Shown piece after piece: positions 29,330 to 41,035 of a stretch of DNA of 64,000 bases. Location of the stretch: contig JAYKYS010000012.1 of assembly GCA_036924285.1 (NCBI GenBank), forward strand, positions 4,650,001-4,714,000, read 5' to 3'. The DNA comes from Asterella californica (Eukaryota; Streptophyta; Marchantiopsida; Marchantiales; Aytoniaceae). The notes beneath the pieces are model-generated. The model did not search any database and was not told the origin of the DNA. It was given only the letters and a program-made list of their open reading frames with translations. How positions within the stretch are numbered: the first letter of the stretch is position 1; every line of letters begins with the position of its first letter. The position numbers were made by a program, and so were the translations under genes.

Positions 29330-29347
29330 TGGTGCTTCCACTGAGAG
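29330..29347 (+). promoter_or_regulatory. G2 primer-binding site (first copy)
   Basis: TGGTGCTTCCACTGAGAG, 2 nt after the LTR; repeated at 50682 and, in G3, at 44379-44362 (minus). It would pair with a tRNA whose acceptor begins GCTTCCA; tRNA-Thr is a candidate from memory. Confidence 0.65.
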
Positions 29348-29395
29348 ATCTTGGGGTGATTGATTGAGAAGGTTGAGTTACTACAAGGAGAGAAG

Positions 29396-31957
29396 ATGGA
29401 TCGCAAGGGCGCTACTGCTGCTACTTCTGCGGCTGCTGCATCTACGTCTACTGCAGCACCTTCAGTGGCACTTGTGACTGCAGCGACCTCTGTACCTGGT
29501 TTGGATACGGCTGAGATTTTGAAGACGCTTGCGGCCTTGGTCCAACAGCATCCGATCGTTGGAGGGGGTGAGTTAAAATCCACCAAGGCTTTGCAAGCGA
29601 TAGTGAATAGGTGTGGAAGGTTTGAAGGTAGAGATATTTCTAGATATCTGCGTGAGTATAGAGGAGAGATGGAGCTGGTTAGGGTTACTGATGCTGAGAT
29701 GATAGCAAGCTTTGAGTTAGCTGTCATTCCTGAGTTGCGGGACCAAGTTAGGGATGTACAGAGAAGAAACCTTGGAATCTGGATGAGTTTTGAGCGATCT
29801 CTTCGAGAGGAGTTTCTTGAGGAGGATTCAAAGAGAGTTACTAGAAGGACATTTCTAGACTGGGTTGAGCAGCAACCTGGTCGTATGATGAGCCTGAGTG
29901 AGTTGCTGAGAGAGTTTGATCGGAGATACCGGCAACTCTCAACTCTAGAGAGGATAACCCTAGATGCTAGGAGAACAGAGCTTTTCCTGCAAGCTACCGA
30001 TGATGCTACAGCAGATCGGTTATGTTTTATGTTGGCCGATCGATCTGCTGAGGGAGGTGTTACTATGGATTGGGGGAGAGTTGAGGATGCTGTGGCTATA
30101 CTGACAAGGCAGAGGAGGGGAAGAGTGGCTGTGGGAGGACGTCCGCTTGCAGAAGTGGTCACTCCATCTTATGCTGCTCCTCAAGTACAGCAGCCTTTGG
30201 CCCCTGCTCTCAGACCTGTTGTCCCAGCTGTAGTTCCTTTGATGCCAGTTGTGCCAGCTCCAGCACAAAGGGCACCTGTTCATATACCTGCGGAGAACCA
30301 TGGTCAACAGAACCAAATTGAAGACCTGATTCGGCAGATGCGAGAGCTGAAGGTAGAGTTAGCTGGATTGCAGAGAGAGCAGCCACCGGCGCTTGCTGCT
30401 CCACGTCCAGGAGGAGCTCCGGTTCGTAGATGTATCTGGTGTGACTGTCCGGATCACTTCTAAGGAGACTGTCAGGAGCTTACAACTGCTTTGTGAGATG
30501 GTGTGGTTCGCTATCAGAACGGTAGGCTGCACCTTTCTTCTACTGGAGAGCCGTTGAGCACGCAGTTTGGGCGAGGAGGCATGAGGAATCTATCTCAGAT
30601 TGCTGCGGCGGCAACTGTACATGCATTGATGGCACCACCGGTAAATCCTGATGTATATGCTGGACATATTGAGGTCTCTTCTAGTCCTACATTGCTAGAT
30701 AGGACTGTTGAGAAGAGTGTGGCTCCAGTTCCTTTTGAGATACTGGAGCCGAGTCCTCTCTTCATCTACAGGATCTCCCCATCCTACACAGGATGGGGAG
30801 ATCCTGTAGATGCTGCTTCTATCAGAGCATTCTTGGATGTAGATAGACATGTTCATTGGCAGGATGCTTCTGTGGAGGAAAAGAGACGACGAGAAGCCTC
30901 TGAACTTGATACTGGAGTTCTTGAGGAGACTGGGGATAGACGGAGAGTCACAAGGAGACGAGCGGCTCTTCCTGAAGACATCCGGTCTACTTCTGCAGCT
31001 CCTCCACCTGCACCAGGCCTTATGGAGGATGTGCAGAGATCCCAGCAGGAGTCAACGACTGCTGGTAGGCGGTTTACTGCCCAAGAGAAGGAGAAGGGAC
31101 CGGCTTACAAGTTGGCAGCTGATATTGAAACTTCTACTGATCTAAAGAGCATCTTGGAGCAGAGGATACTGGATGCACGAATTGAGTTTTCTCTTCGAGA
31201 AGTTCTTGGTATTGCAAAGAGGGAGTTTCACGAGCTGATCATCGACATCATCAAGCACAAGAGAGAGGTGATGTCTGAGTAGGTAGAGAGTCAGATGATA
31301 GATGTGGTGGGAGCTTCTGTGAATGATGCAGAGTTTGGAAAGGTGCATTTTCAGGAAGCTGATGACCAGGTCTACCAGCAAGAAGCGTTAGTTGCTGGTA
31401 CCAACACTATTGAGTTCGATGATGAGGAAGTTGGTGAGGAGAGTCCAGCTACTGATAGTGATTCCAGAAGGAGACATTGGGCTCGTGCTACAACTGCTAC
31501 ACGAGTTCGTCTTGGAAGTTTGGCTGAACCTGTTGCTGCTTTAGTTGATCACGGATCTGAGATCAACATCATGTCACGGGAGGTGTATGAGAGAGGTCAG
31601 TGGCCTATCGAGCTGAACCATGGTTGGGTGTTACGAGCTACAAACAACCAGAAGGGTGAGTTATACGGCGCTTGTCCTAACATGAAGGTGAAGATAGGTG
31701 ATGTGGATGTAGATCAGCACTTCTTCGTGCAGTCTTCTGCTTCATATCCTGTTATTCTTGGCCAGCCTTATATCACTGCAGTTCGAATGGAGACCAAGGT
31801 AATGGATGACGGATCTCATTACGCTAGGATCCGTAGTCCAGATGATAGACATTCTGTGCAGTTTCTGACCGTTCGTACGAACCACGAACAAAACCGGCAA
31901 ACCTTGAGGGATTCTCTTATCTGTAGGGGTAAGGGTTTTCAGAAACCACTCTCGTAG
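29396..31957 (+). pseudogene. gag: G2 Gag-protease, first copy, with stops
   Basis: Starts at ATG 29396 (MDRKGATAAT). The Gag region (FEGRDISRYLREYRGEMEL; RTFLDWVEQQPGRMMS) and zinc knuckle (C-IWC-H) are open to TAA 30461, where the second copy at 51803 has an Arg codon. The frame reopens through TGA at about 30494 to 31282 (linker and REVLGIAKREFHELI block). It stops again at 31280, and the protease frame 31295-31957 holds D-H-G-S-E at 31547-31555 and a YPVILGQPYI strand. Domain order equals G1. At least two stops can be explained by C-to-T or G-to-A changes. Confidence 0.8.
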
Positions 31958-31975
31958 GACGGGATAGCGAGAGTG
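31933..31975 (+). promoter_or_regulatory. predicted -1 frameshift signal, G2
   Basis: G GGT TTT at 31933-31939 in Gag phase, a 7-nt spacer, then stem CACTCTCG (31947-31954), a 13-nt loop and CGAGAGTG (31968-31975), a perfect 8-bp stem. The -1 frame runs on into pol (GRDSESDGS, then the frame at 31993). Confidence 0.8.
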
Positions 31976-34900
31976 ATGGATCTATAGCTACTATGATCCC
32001 GCTTGAGCAGCCTGAGGGATCACAGGAGGCTGATGAAGAGGCTGCTCAAGATTCAGAAAGTAGTTGCACTGTACATAGTTGGAAATCTGGTTTGATGGCT
32101 TTCAGTTCTAATGATTGGAGTGAGTTCACGCGGATGGAGGATTTGACTGAGAAGAGTAGAAGGCAGATGGAGAAGTGTGCAGCAAATCTACGTCGTACAG
32201 GAGTTCCGAAGGAAGACGAGATGATTTCTGGTGTTTATGAGGAGTTTGTAGGTGTATAGTCTTTTGTTCGTTGGTTGGATGATGTAGATAGGTTGATGGA
32301 ACAGATGGGAGGTAGGGTGGTGATCCCCATCCATTCTCGTGAAGTCTATGAGTAGATTGTCTCGTACTTGCGATATCATCCTCATTCGAGACTGGAGAAT
32401 GGATGGAAGGATGCAGTCTGTTGTGTGGCTTACATCAGGAAGCGGAAGTACACGCCAAGTATAAAGCTGTAGCGAGGAAGGTGAGACCTGTGGCGACCCA
32501 ATTACTTGTTGATTCTCAGCAGCAGCTGGAGTTAGCGGCTGCTGAGCCTGTGCTTAGAGATCCTACACAGATAGGACACAAGTTTACTCAAGAGACACTC
32601 GAGCAGCTCCAGACAGGAGGGGGTGGCTTCTTGACTGAAGAGGAGAAACGAGCTTTTGAACAGATGATAGTTAGCCATGCTAAGGCATTTTCTTTCTCGG
32701 CTGAGGAGATAGGTTGTGTGCATCCTAGTGTGATAGCTCCGATGGTTATCTTCACTGTTCCTCACGTACCTTGGGACTTGAAGCCGATTCCAGTCCCTCG
32801 TGCCTTGCTACCGAAGGTGATTGAGTTACTAAAGGAGAGGATGTAGATGGGTATTCTTGAACCATCCATGGCTCCGTATTCTAGCCGATGGTCCACAGTA
32901 CCTAAGAAGACAGGAGCACTGCGCTTCATCCAAGACTTGCAGCCTACCAACAACATCACGATTCGAAACGTCGGGACAGGATCTGTGGTTGATGAAGTAG
33001 CAGAGGCGTTTGCTGGAAGGTCAATCTATTCTATTGGAGATCTGTTTTCAGGTTATGATCAATTTCAGCTTGCTTTGGAGAGTAGAGACTTGACTACCAT
33101 GCGTACACCTTTGGGATTAATGCGGATGTGTACTCTTCCTCAGGGTGCTACAAACTCAGTAGCCCATATGCAGAATGCGATGCATAAGGTGTTACGAGAG
33201 TTTGTACCTGAGGTCACTATCTCGTTTCTGGATGATATTCCCATGAAAGGCTGTCCGGTGGAAGACAAAGACGAAGCTGTGACTTCTGATGGATGCAGAA
33301 AGTTCGTTGCAGACCACATTCGAGATGTGGAGAAGATTCTGATGCGTTTGGAGGAGGTACACCTCACTCTATCAGGTACCAAATCTCGTTTTGGTATGTC
33401 ATAGATTGTGGTGGTGGGTCATTTGTGTGATACTTTTGGGAGGCGTCTGAACCCAGAGAAGGTAGATGCTATAGCAAGGATAGCTGACTGCACCAACATC
33501 ACTGAGGTTCGACGGTTATTGGGAGCTTCTGTGTTCTTTCGTGTGAGTATTCCTCATTATGCACACATTGTCGAGCCTCTGTATGCACTTCTGAGAAAGA
33601 GAAGGAGGTTTACTTGGCGGCAAGAACATCATGAGACGATGAGCAGCTGAAGGAGATTCTGAAGTCTCCACCTATACTAAGGAGGCTTAGCTATGAGAGC
33701 AGGAGACCTGTGATACTGACTGTTGATACGAGTCCCAAGGCGATTGGATGGGCAGTTGGCCAAGAAGATGCAGAAGGTGTGCGGTTTGTTTCAAGGTTTG
33801 GAGCTCGGATCTTAACAGATAGACAGCGTAACTATCCTCAAGTGAAGCGTGAGTTATGGGAAGTTGTTACTGCTATGAAGGTAGATCGAGAGTTCTTGAT
33901 AGGAGCTCGTGTGATACTAGAAACAGATTGTTTGCCTTTGTTGGGTATGATAGCAAACTGCAATACACCAGACATAGCAATGCTGTGATGGATTGCTTAT
34001 GTCCGGAGTCTGAACCTTGAGCTAAAGCATATAGCAGGGAAGGACAATCCAGTTGCAGATATGTTGTCTAGGGCTCGTTATACAGATGAGGATGAGATGT
34101 TTGCAGAGGTGGAGAATGAAGAGAGGAGAGACGTTTGGTGCCAAGTTGGTCAGCAGACTTCAGACTTGGAACTGCTGCCATTCAACGAGGAGTTCTACAC
34201 AGATAAGTTCCGTGATATTGGATTTTATCTGAGTTCGTTATCCAAGAGAGAAGGATGGAGTGATGCAGAGTTCAAGGAGATCAGACGGAAGGCGTACAGT
34301 TATCTTCTACGTGAAGGTTATCTGTGGAAACGTCCGAAGAGAAGAGACGGGATGCTTGCTAGAGTAGTTGATGATCAACCGACGAAGCTGAATGTGCTGA
34401 AAGAGTTTCATGACACCTTGTGGGCTGGACACCGTGGAGTCTGGGCTACATACACGAAGCTGAAGGAGCGTTACTGGTGGAAGGGTTTGTATCAAGATGT
34501 GGTGGACTTTGTTGGGTCGTGTCTACACTGCCAGTTCTACTCTAAAGTCCGTTACAGAGATGGGCTTGTACTTACTTATCCACCTAGTATTCATTTTCAG
34601 TGGGTTCTTGATCTTGTGATGATGCCACCGGGGTTATGGGGGATGCGTTACTTGGTGTTGGCTCGAGAGGATCTCTCTAACTATGTGGAAGGACGAGCAC
34701 TACGGACGAAGACTACAGAGAATATCTGCAGGTTCGTGCTTGAAGATATCATTTGTCGTTATGGATCGGTTGGGAGATTACGTGCAGATAGAGGCGAGTT
34801 GAGGGGCGCTGAAGTGAAGGAGTTCTTTGCTCGTTATGGAGTAAAGCTTCGGCTTACCACTGCTATGAATCCAGAGGGCATTGGTAAGAGTGAACGAGGA

Positions 34901-35140
34901 CACCCTTCTATTGTTCATGCTTGAGTGAAAGCATGTGATGATAGACCTAGAGAATGGTCGAGACTACTTCCATTTGCTTTGTGGGCTGATAGAACTACAC
35001 ACTGTACCACGACTGATTATATGCCAGTTGAGCTTATGTTGGGTCAAAAACCGATCATGCCTGCTGAGGAGTACTTTCCTACATGGGCTACGCTACCGTG
35101 GGAAGATGGTATAGATCGTGCTTCACTCCTTGCTTTACGT
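31939..35140 (+). pseudogene. pol: G2 Pol, first part (connector, RT, RNase H, integrase)
   Basis: Decayed pol homologous to G1 and G3. Frames: 31993-32259 and 32403-32846 (connector and RT start), 32847-33404 (RT, IGDLFSGYDQF and catalytic FLDD), 33408-33650, 33710-33988 (RNase H, TVDTS and ETDCLPLL), 34061-34924 (integrase zinc finger HDTLWAGHRG...C-C, core DLVMMP, ADRGEL, GKSERGH) and 34925-35140. Stops at 32845, 33402, 33986 and 34922 interrupt it; several stand where related copies have CAG or CGA. G3 is inserted after 35140 in the codons ...LLALR; the rest is at 48865. Confidence 0.85.
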
Positions 35141-36033
35141 TGTCGGGTTGAGAGTCTTTCTTGGGGAGGGCGGACCTCCTAACTGTGATAGATCAGAGAG
35201 AAATGACCAGAAAGGAAGATAGGTCGCTGCAGATGATGAAATCTCAAAACACAACCTCTTGTGCCCACCAATTGCAAAACAAACACTCAATCACGCACTC
35301 AGGTACACAAATAGATCTCTCCGGAGTAGAAATAGCTTTATTTCAGTGTCAACTGCTTCACTGTTTAAGAAAATATCTCTCTCCTCCTCTCCTGAGTCCG
35401 TCTCAGCTGAAAATCCAAGGAATTTGATCTCACGACAACCAAAGCCTTGTCAAAACGATCTCCTTTCAATAAACCACCTCTGTCCGTTCAATTCTACTGC
35501 CTCCAAACCTCAAAACTGTGTAACATATGAGGTTCTTGTCTCCAAAACACTTTCCTGTCTCTCTCACGATCTCCCTTGCTCACTCCACTCAATTCTGTCA
35601 GAAAAATTGATCCCCACTCAGCCTCCAAGCTTCTCCGCGTCTCCTCTCTCCAAACCCTAATTCTGCTCCTTTCTCCTCTTTCCGCCTCCACTCAATCAGA
35701 AAACGCCTCTACCAAACTGTTTGAAAGGTCCCCCGATCTTCCGCCATCGCAGTATTTAACCTAAAGTTTTAAGGCCCCAGCTTAAGCTGCCCTCTTGCTG
35801 TCCTTATAAGCGCAATCACTTATCAGAAGCAGGGCCCTAGCTTAAGCTGCCCCCCTGCTGTCCTTGTGCGTACAGAGCATTATTTACAAAGTTGACCCTT
35901 TTTTAATACAAGTTTCACAGTTGTCTCCACAAACTCTACCCCTTCACTAATAAAGGTTCACATAACCTCATTCCTCATCGCAAGCCTACTCGATGATTAT
36001 TTAACTAATTAGCAAAAGTTTCCTGTGCTCTTG

Positions 36034-36164
36034 ATGCCATCCTGAATATACTACAAGCCATCCAATGTAGGCCGAAGCCCCAACACTTATGAGGCTGCCC
36101 CACAGGGCTTACAGCCCCCCCATATGCGCACCAAGTATCTCCCATAGTATATTCAGGATGGCAT
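36034..36164. repeat. perfect 20-bp inverted repeat with 91-nt loop in the G3 LTR
   Basis: Arms ATGCCATCCTGAATATACTA (36034-36053) and its exact complement (36145-36164). The same hairpin is present twice in the other LTR because of the local duplication. Its role is unknown. Confidence 0.85.
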
Positions 36165-36360
36165 GCGGAGGCTTAGGCCAGGAAGCCCACGATTAAGAGA
36201 GATACCGGTCTCCCGCCCCTAGGTATACAGGACATGGCTGCATACCCAACATAGACTCTCATCCGAGAGGCCAACATGCCAGAATAGGAACCAGAGGCCA
36301 GGAGGGATTGATCCTGAGACCACTTCCCTCCTAGGCAGGCGCCCTATCACTGGGATGGCC
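36165..36360 (-). repeat. tRNA-like, SINE-related segment (tentative)
   Basis: On the minus strand from 36360 the sequence reads like a tRNA-derived head: CAGTGATAGGGCG resembles an A box, and 27 nt further GGATCAATCC resembles a B box, with GCCTGCCTAGGAGG in the anticodon-arm position. A second copy is at about 48290-48360. No flanking duplication or A-rich tail was found, so it may be an old SINE insertion fixed in the LTR or chance similarity. Confidence 0.35.
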
Positions 36361-36836
36361 TTTGGTTCCGTTCTAAAAGCATTTAAAACTTGTACATATG
36401 CTTTTACTGTAGAAATCTTCCTGCAAAGTCTGTGCAAACTTCTCTATACAACTCCGTTTTTAATGAACAAGGAGTCAAAACTATAGTGTTTGTGAACACC
36501 TACACACTCACGCTATCAGATTCTGAGTTCAAGTCACGAGCAAGAATCGACAGATTTCCCTCTTTTGTGCACTTCTCAGTTTAAAACCCGCACTAACTAT
36601 AGCTCAAAACACTTTTTGTCAAAACTGGAAGCATGAGGTCGCTCTCCTCCTCGAGCTCTGCATTCTGATGCCTTTCGACCTCTTTCAAGGTGATATTTCA
36701 GTCTAAGCTAGGGGGCAGCTTGTCAAGCATGACTCCAGCTTAGCTCCTGCCGAGCTTGTTAAGCTGCAGGGCACAATATAGAAAAAACATCTCTTTGCGA
36801 TACTTTTCACTGTACAGACTTATGTACAATACGACA

Positions 36837-36874
36837 TTCACCCCCTCCAAACCTGCACATCCTCTGGTATGTGC
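36837..36874 (-). promoter_or_regulatory. G3 polypurine tract and 3' hairpin
   Basis: Minus strand: hairpin GCACAT-ACCAGAGG-ATGTGC (36874-36855), then TTGGAGGGGGTGAA next to the LTR. Same arrangement as G1. Confidence 0.7.
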
Positions 36875-36881
36875 CAATCCG

Positions 36882-39753
36882 TCATTGACCCTCGTGGTCC
36901 TCCAAATCGTCTTCGCTCTCCTCGACCGCCTCAGAAAGGTCTTCATTTGCTCCTGTCTGCTCTGAACTTAAGAACTCAGCTAGCTCCATAGTCTCCCCTC
37001 TCTTCTTGAATAACTTCACTTGTTTCCCAGCAACTGGAAGTCTTAAGGGCGTGCCATCTAGCTCTTGCAAGGAATAAGTAGCATTCTGATGTACATCAGA
37101 GACAAGGTACGGATCAAATCACCTCCTCGAAAACTTTTGAACTGTAGAGTGTTGGTTCTCTAACGTGTTGTCGTATACCAACACCCAGTCCCCAACTTGT
37201 ATCAGTTTTGGTCGAAGTCTATGAGTCTTATCAAACCTCTCCTTGTTCCCTAGTCGAGCCGCCTTCAGCCGTCGCTGCGCTTCAGCGAGATCCCCCTCTC
37301 TACATTCTAGCTGTCTGATTCGTAGTGAGAGAAGCTGCACACGGTCCATATCGTCCTCCCATGGCAAGGTAGCCTAAGTAGGAAAGTCTTCTTCTGCTGG
37401 CATCATTGGTTTCTGTCCTAACATTAACTCAACAAGCATGTACCCTGTAGTAGAACAATGTGTTGTTCTATCCGTCCATAAAGCAAAAGGGAGTAACCTG
37501 GGCCACTCTCTATGCTTACCATCACACGCCTTCACCAAAGCCTGAACTATCGATGGATGTCCTCGCTCGCTCTTGCCAATCCCCTCTGGATTCATCGCAG
37601 TAGTAAGCTTGAGCTTCACACCATATCGAGCAAAAAACTCTTTCGCTTCCGTACCCCGTTGTTCTTCCCTATCTACCCGTAGCCTTCCTACAGACCCATA
37701 CCTACAAATAATATCTTCAAGAACAAACTTACATATTCCCTCTGTGGTCTTCGTCCTCAAAGCTCGCCCTTCTACAAAATTGGAGAGATCCTCACGAGCT
37801 AGAACCAAATATCGCATGCCCCATAACCCAGAGGCATCACCACTAAGTCGAGAACCCACTGAAAGTGAATGCAAGGCGGATAAGTTGACACGAGACCATC
37901 CCTATACCGCATCTTTGAATAGAACTGGCAATGCAAGCAGGAGCTGATGTAGTTCACCACATCCTGATACAGACCTTTCCACCAGTACCTCTCCTTCAAC
38001 TTGGTGTAGGTAGCCCAAATCCCTCGATGTCCGACCCATAAGGTATCATGGAACTCCTTCATTAGTTGCTGCTTAGTCTCTTGATCGTCCACTACCCGTA
38101 TGAACATCCCATCTCTCCTCTGTGGTCGTCTCCAAAGATACCCATCATGCAGAAGATAGTTGTAAGCTTGTTTCCTTATCTCTCTGAACTCAACCTTGCT
38201 CCACCTCTCTTGCCTCTCCAACAAGCTCAGATAATATCATATGTCACGAAGTCTACCTGTGTAAAGCTCTTCTCTAAACATCAAAGGCCCCAAGTTCGTA
38301 GCTCGTCGATTAACCTGACACTGAGCATCCTTTCTCTCTTCTTTCTCAGCTTCTGAAATCATGACCTCCTCATCTACAAATCGAGCCCTCGACAACATAT
38401 CTGCGACCATATTCTCTTTTCCTTTTATATGCTTTAGCTCTGGATTCAAGCTTCTAATATAGGCAATCCAACGTAACATCGCTATGTCTGGCATGTTACA
38501 GTTGGATATCATGCCTAGTAGAGGTAGACAATCCGTCTCTAGGACTACATGAGCACCAATCAGAAACTCACGGTCTGTCTTCATCGCTGTCACCGCTCCC
38601 CATAATTCACGCTTCACCTGAGGATAATCTCGTTGTCTGTCTGTCAAGATCCTAGCTCCAAACCTAGAGGTAAACCGCATACCCTCCGCATCATCTTGAC
38701 CTATTGCCCAGCCAATCGCCTTTGGACTAGTATCTACTGTAACAATGACAGGTCTCCCACACCCGTAGTCTACCTTTCTCAGAACAGGTGGAGACTGTAG
38801 AGTCTCCTTCAACCTATTCAACCTCTTACCCTTCCTCAATAATGCATACAAAGGCTCAGCAACATGAGAATAATGAGGAATGGATAAGCGATAAAATACA
38901 CAAGCACCTAGAAAGCGTCGAACCTCCGTGATGTTCTTACAGTCTGCCATCCTAGCTATAGCTTCAACCTTCTCGGGGTTTGGTCGCCTTCCAAAAGCGC
39001 CACACAGGTGTCCAACCACTAAAATCTCAGACACACCAAACTTGGACTTAGCTCCTGACAGGGTGAGATGTACCTCCTCCAGACGAGTCCAGATACGTTC
39101 TACATCCCTGATATGGTCTGCAACAAACCTTCTGCATCCATTCGCAAGTACTGCTTCATCCTTGTCTTCAACCGCGCAACCCTTTATGGGAATATCGTCT
39201 AGAAATGAAATGGTAACATCAGGCACAAACTCCCTTAGTACCTTATGCATCGCGTTCTGCATATGAGCCACCGAGTTCGTTGCTCCTTGTGGAAGAATAC
39301 ACATCCGCATCAATCCCAGGGGCGTACGCATAGTAGTTAAATCCCTACTCTCCACAGCCAGCTGGAACTGATCATAACCAGAATATAGATCTCCTATCGA
39401 ATAGATAGCTCTCCCTGCAAATGCCTCTGCTACCTCTTCAATCACAGGACCCGTCCCAACGTTACGAATGGTTACGTTATTCGCAGGCTGTAGGTCTTGA
39501 ATAAAACGCAAAGCTCCTGACTTCTTGGGTACAGTGAACCATCTGCTAGAATATGGCCCCATGGACGGCTCAAGTATCCCCATCTGTACCTTCTCCTTCA
39601 ACAACTCGATGAGTTTAGGCAACAAAGCACGAGGAACTGGGATCGGTTTCAGGTCCCAAGGCACATGAGGGATTGTGAATATAACCATAGGCGCTATAAC
39701 CTTTGGGTCCACACAACTTATCTCCTCTGGTGAAAAAGAGAATGCTTTACCGT
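36882..39753 (-). pseudogene. pol: G3 Pol, main part (RT, RNase H, integrase)
   Basis: Minus strand. The frame 39712-38237 (491 aa) holds RT (IGDLYSGYDQF, catalytic FLDD) and RNase H (TVDTS, ETDCLPLL). 38224-37799 holds the integrase zinc finger and part of the core, 37874-37374 the DDE core (DREEQR in place of the ADRGEL seen in G1; GKSERGH), and 37367-37119 and 37070-36882 the C-terminal region and acidic tail. Frame changes and stops separate them, including one in the GPY-type module near 37120. The upstream end is cut by the solo LTR at 39753. Confidence 0.85.
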
Positions 39754-41035
39754 TGTCGCGCTACTTGGCGGCTACATGTTATATTTCTACTCCGACGCTT
39801 GAGTTTAGTAGTTCTAGAAGTTAGCTTATATTTCTTCTAGTCGTTTATGTATATGTTTGACACCTTTGCATACGGTGTTAACACTATTTTGAGTCTTAGT
39901 AGGTTGATCACCATGTTGATAGGGCTTAAGCTCATGGGTTGTATTTGCGTGTCGCCCATGCACGCTTTCTAGCTGATTTAAGTTATTTTTCGGGGCTGCG
40001 TGTCGTTTTAAGTAATTTAAGTTTTACGCTGGCACTCTAGGGGGCTTGACGTGGTAGCCTATGAGTAAAACTAAGTTGCCACGTGGTTTAGGGTACTAAA
40101 GGACAACCAAGTGGAGCTATGAACTCCCATTGGTCCGTTTTTGTCTTTTGTTAAACTCTAAATTTAGAAACAGCGCTCTAGAGTAGAGTTCGAGCATTTT
40201 GTGAGGGATCTTCGAAATCTGAGAGCACAGGGAGAGAGGTCTCGTCATTCCAAGCACTTCCAGTGAAAATTTCGATCGATTTGAGTCAATAAAGACGGAG
40301 TTATGAGCAATTGAAGTTCGATTGTGCTAGAATTGAATCATTTTGGTTGGATTTAGGGTTTTCAGTGTCATTCGCAGCAGATTTGAGGAAATTGCTTCAA
40401 AACTTCGAGGTTGAGTTCTCCGCCAGCAGGGCTACGATTTCACAAAAAGTTTCATATCGATTGAGCAACTGAGTAATTCAGGGCGGCCGCTGAAGCTGAG
40501 GGGGTCTGAAAAGCTCTTAATCTAGAGCAGCGACTTCAGAGGAGGAGATCTACAGTTCTGTGTACATTCAGGAGTCCCAACTTCACAGGGATGTTCAGCA
40601 CCCTGTAGACTGCAAATCCTGTAAGAAACTTTGAAATTGATCGAGCCAAACTCCTGTTATAGGTTGAAATAGCCAGCTAGGTACCAGAAATTGCCGTAGT
40701 TTTCTTGCTCAAAACTTTTCTGTTCATATCTCCAGGTCAGAATTTGATCTCAGGCTGAAATTTCGTCTGTGAGTTCAGTAGTACCTCATTTGCATGTAGG
40801 GGAAGTTTAGAGGTCTAAACCTTCATAGTTTTCCTCTCCGTGAGTGTCAAAGTTCACCGCCGAATCCTATTACTGCCAGCTAGACCTGAATTTCGCCTTC
40901 TGGGTATATTACTAGATCTTACACATCTGTGTGAGTGTTTATAGCCTCTGTTGTAACCTGAAAGCCAACCTCTTGAGTGAACAACCACAGCCAGAAGCCC
41001 GGTGCTTTCCTAGGTAGACGGATTACACTCCGACA
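39754..41035 (+). mobile_element. G6: solo LTR of the G1 type
   Basis: 1282 bp from TGTCGCGCTACTTGGCGG to CACTCCGACA, similar along its length to the G1 LTR. It is flanked by CCGT (39750-39753 and 41036-41039). It interrupts G3 pol between the codons for ...FSFSPEEI and the upstream connector. It is the product of LTR-LTR recombination. Confidence 0.9.

Larger units (their letters stand above)
35141..36836 (-). repeat. G3 3' LTR
   Basis: 1696 bp. It contains the AGCTTAAGCT-type palindromes (35775-35850), a 20-bp inverted repeat (36034-36164) and a tRNA-like segment (36300-36360). The 133-codon open frame at 35259 recurs in the other LTR, but it is Ser/Pro-rich and most likely fortuitous. Confidence 0.85.

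Noticed and set aside
30760..30800. Short inverted repeat AGGATCTCCCCATCC / GGATGGGGAGATCCT in the G2 gag linker as a regulatory hairpin
   Set aside because: It lies in a variable linker, is absent from the matching part of G1 and G3, and is more simply a small local duplication or rearrangement.
31142..31381. Antisense ORFs over the gag and pol genes (many throughout the window)
   Set aside because: They are complements of well-supported coding frames, with compositions dictated by the sense strand.
35259..35660. 133-codon ORF in both G3 LTRs (also 44500-44901)
   Set aside because: Ser/Pro-rich, no motif, and conserved only because LTRs are copies of each other.
36300..36360. A functional tRNA gene
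   Set aside because: The A- and B-box-like parts are there, but the acceptor arm does not pair convincingly, so only a tRNA-like or SINE call is kept.
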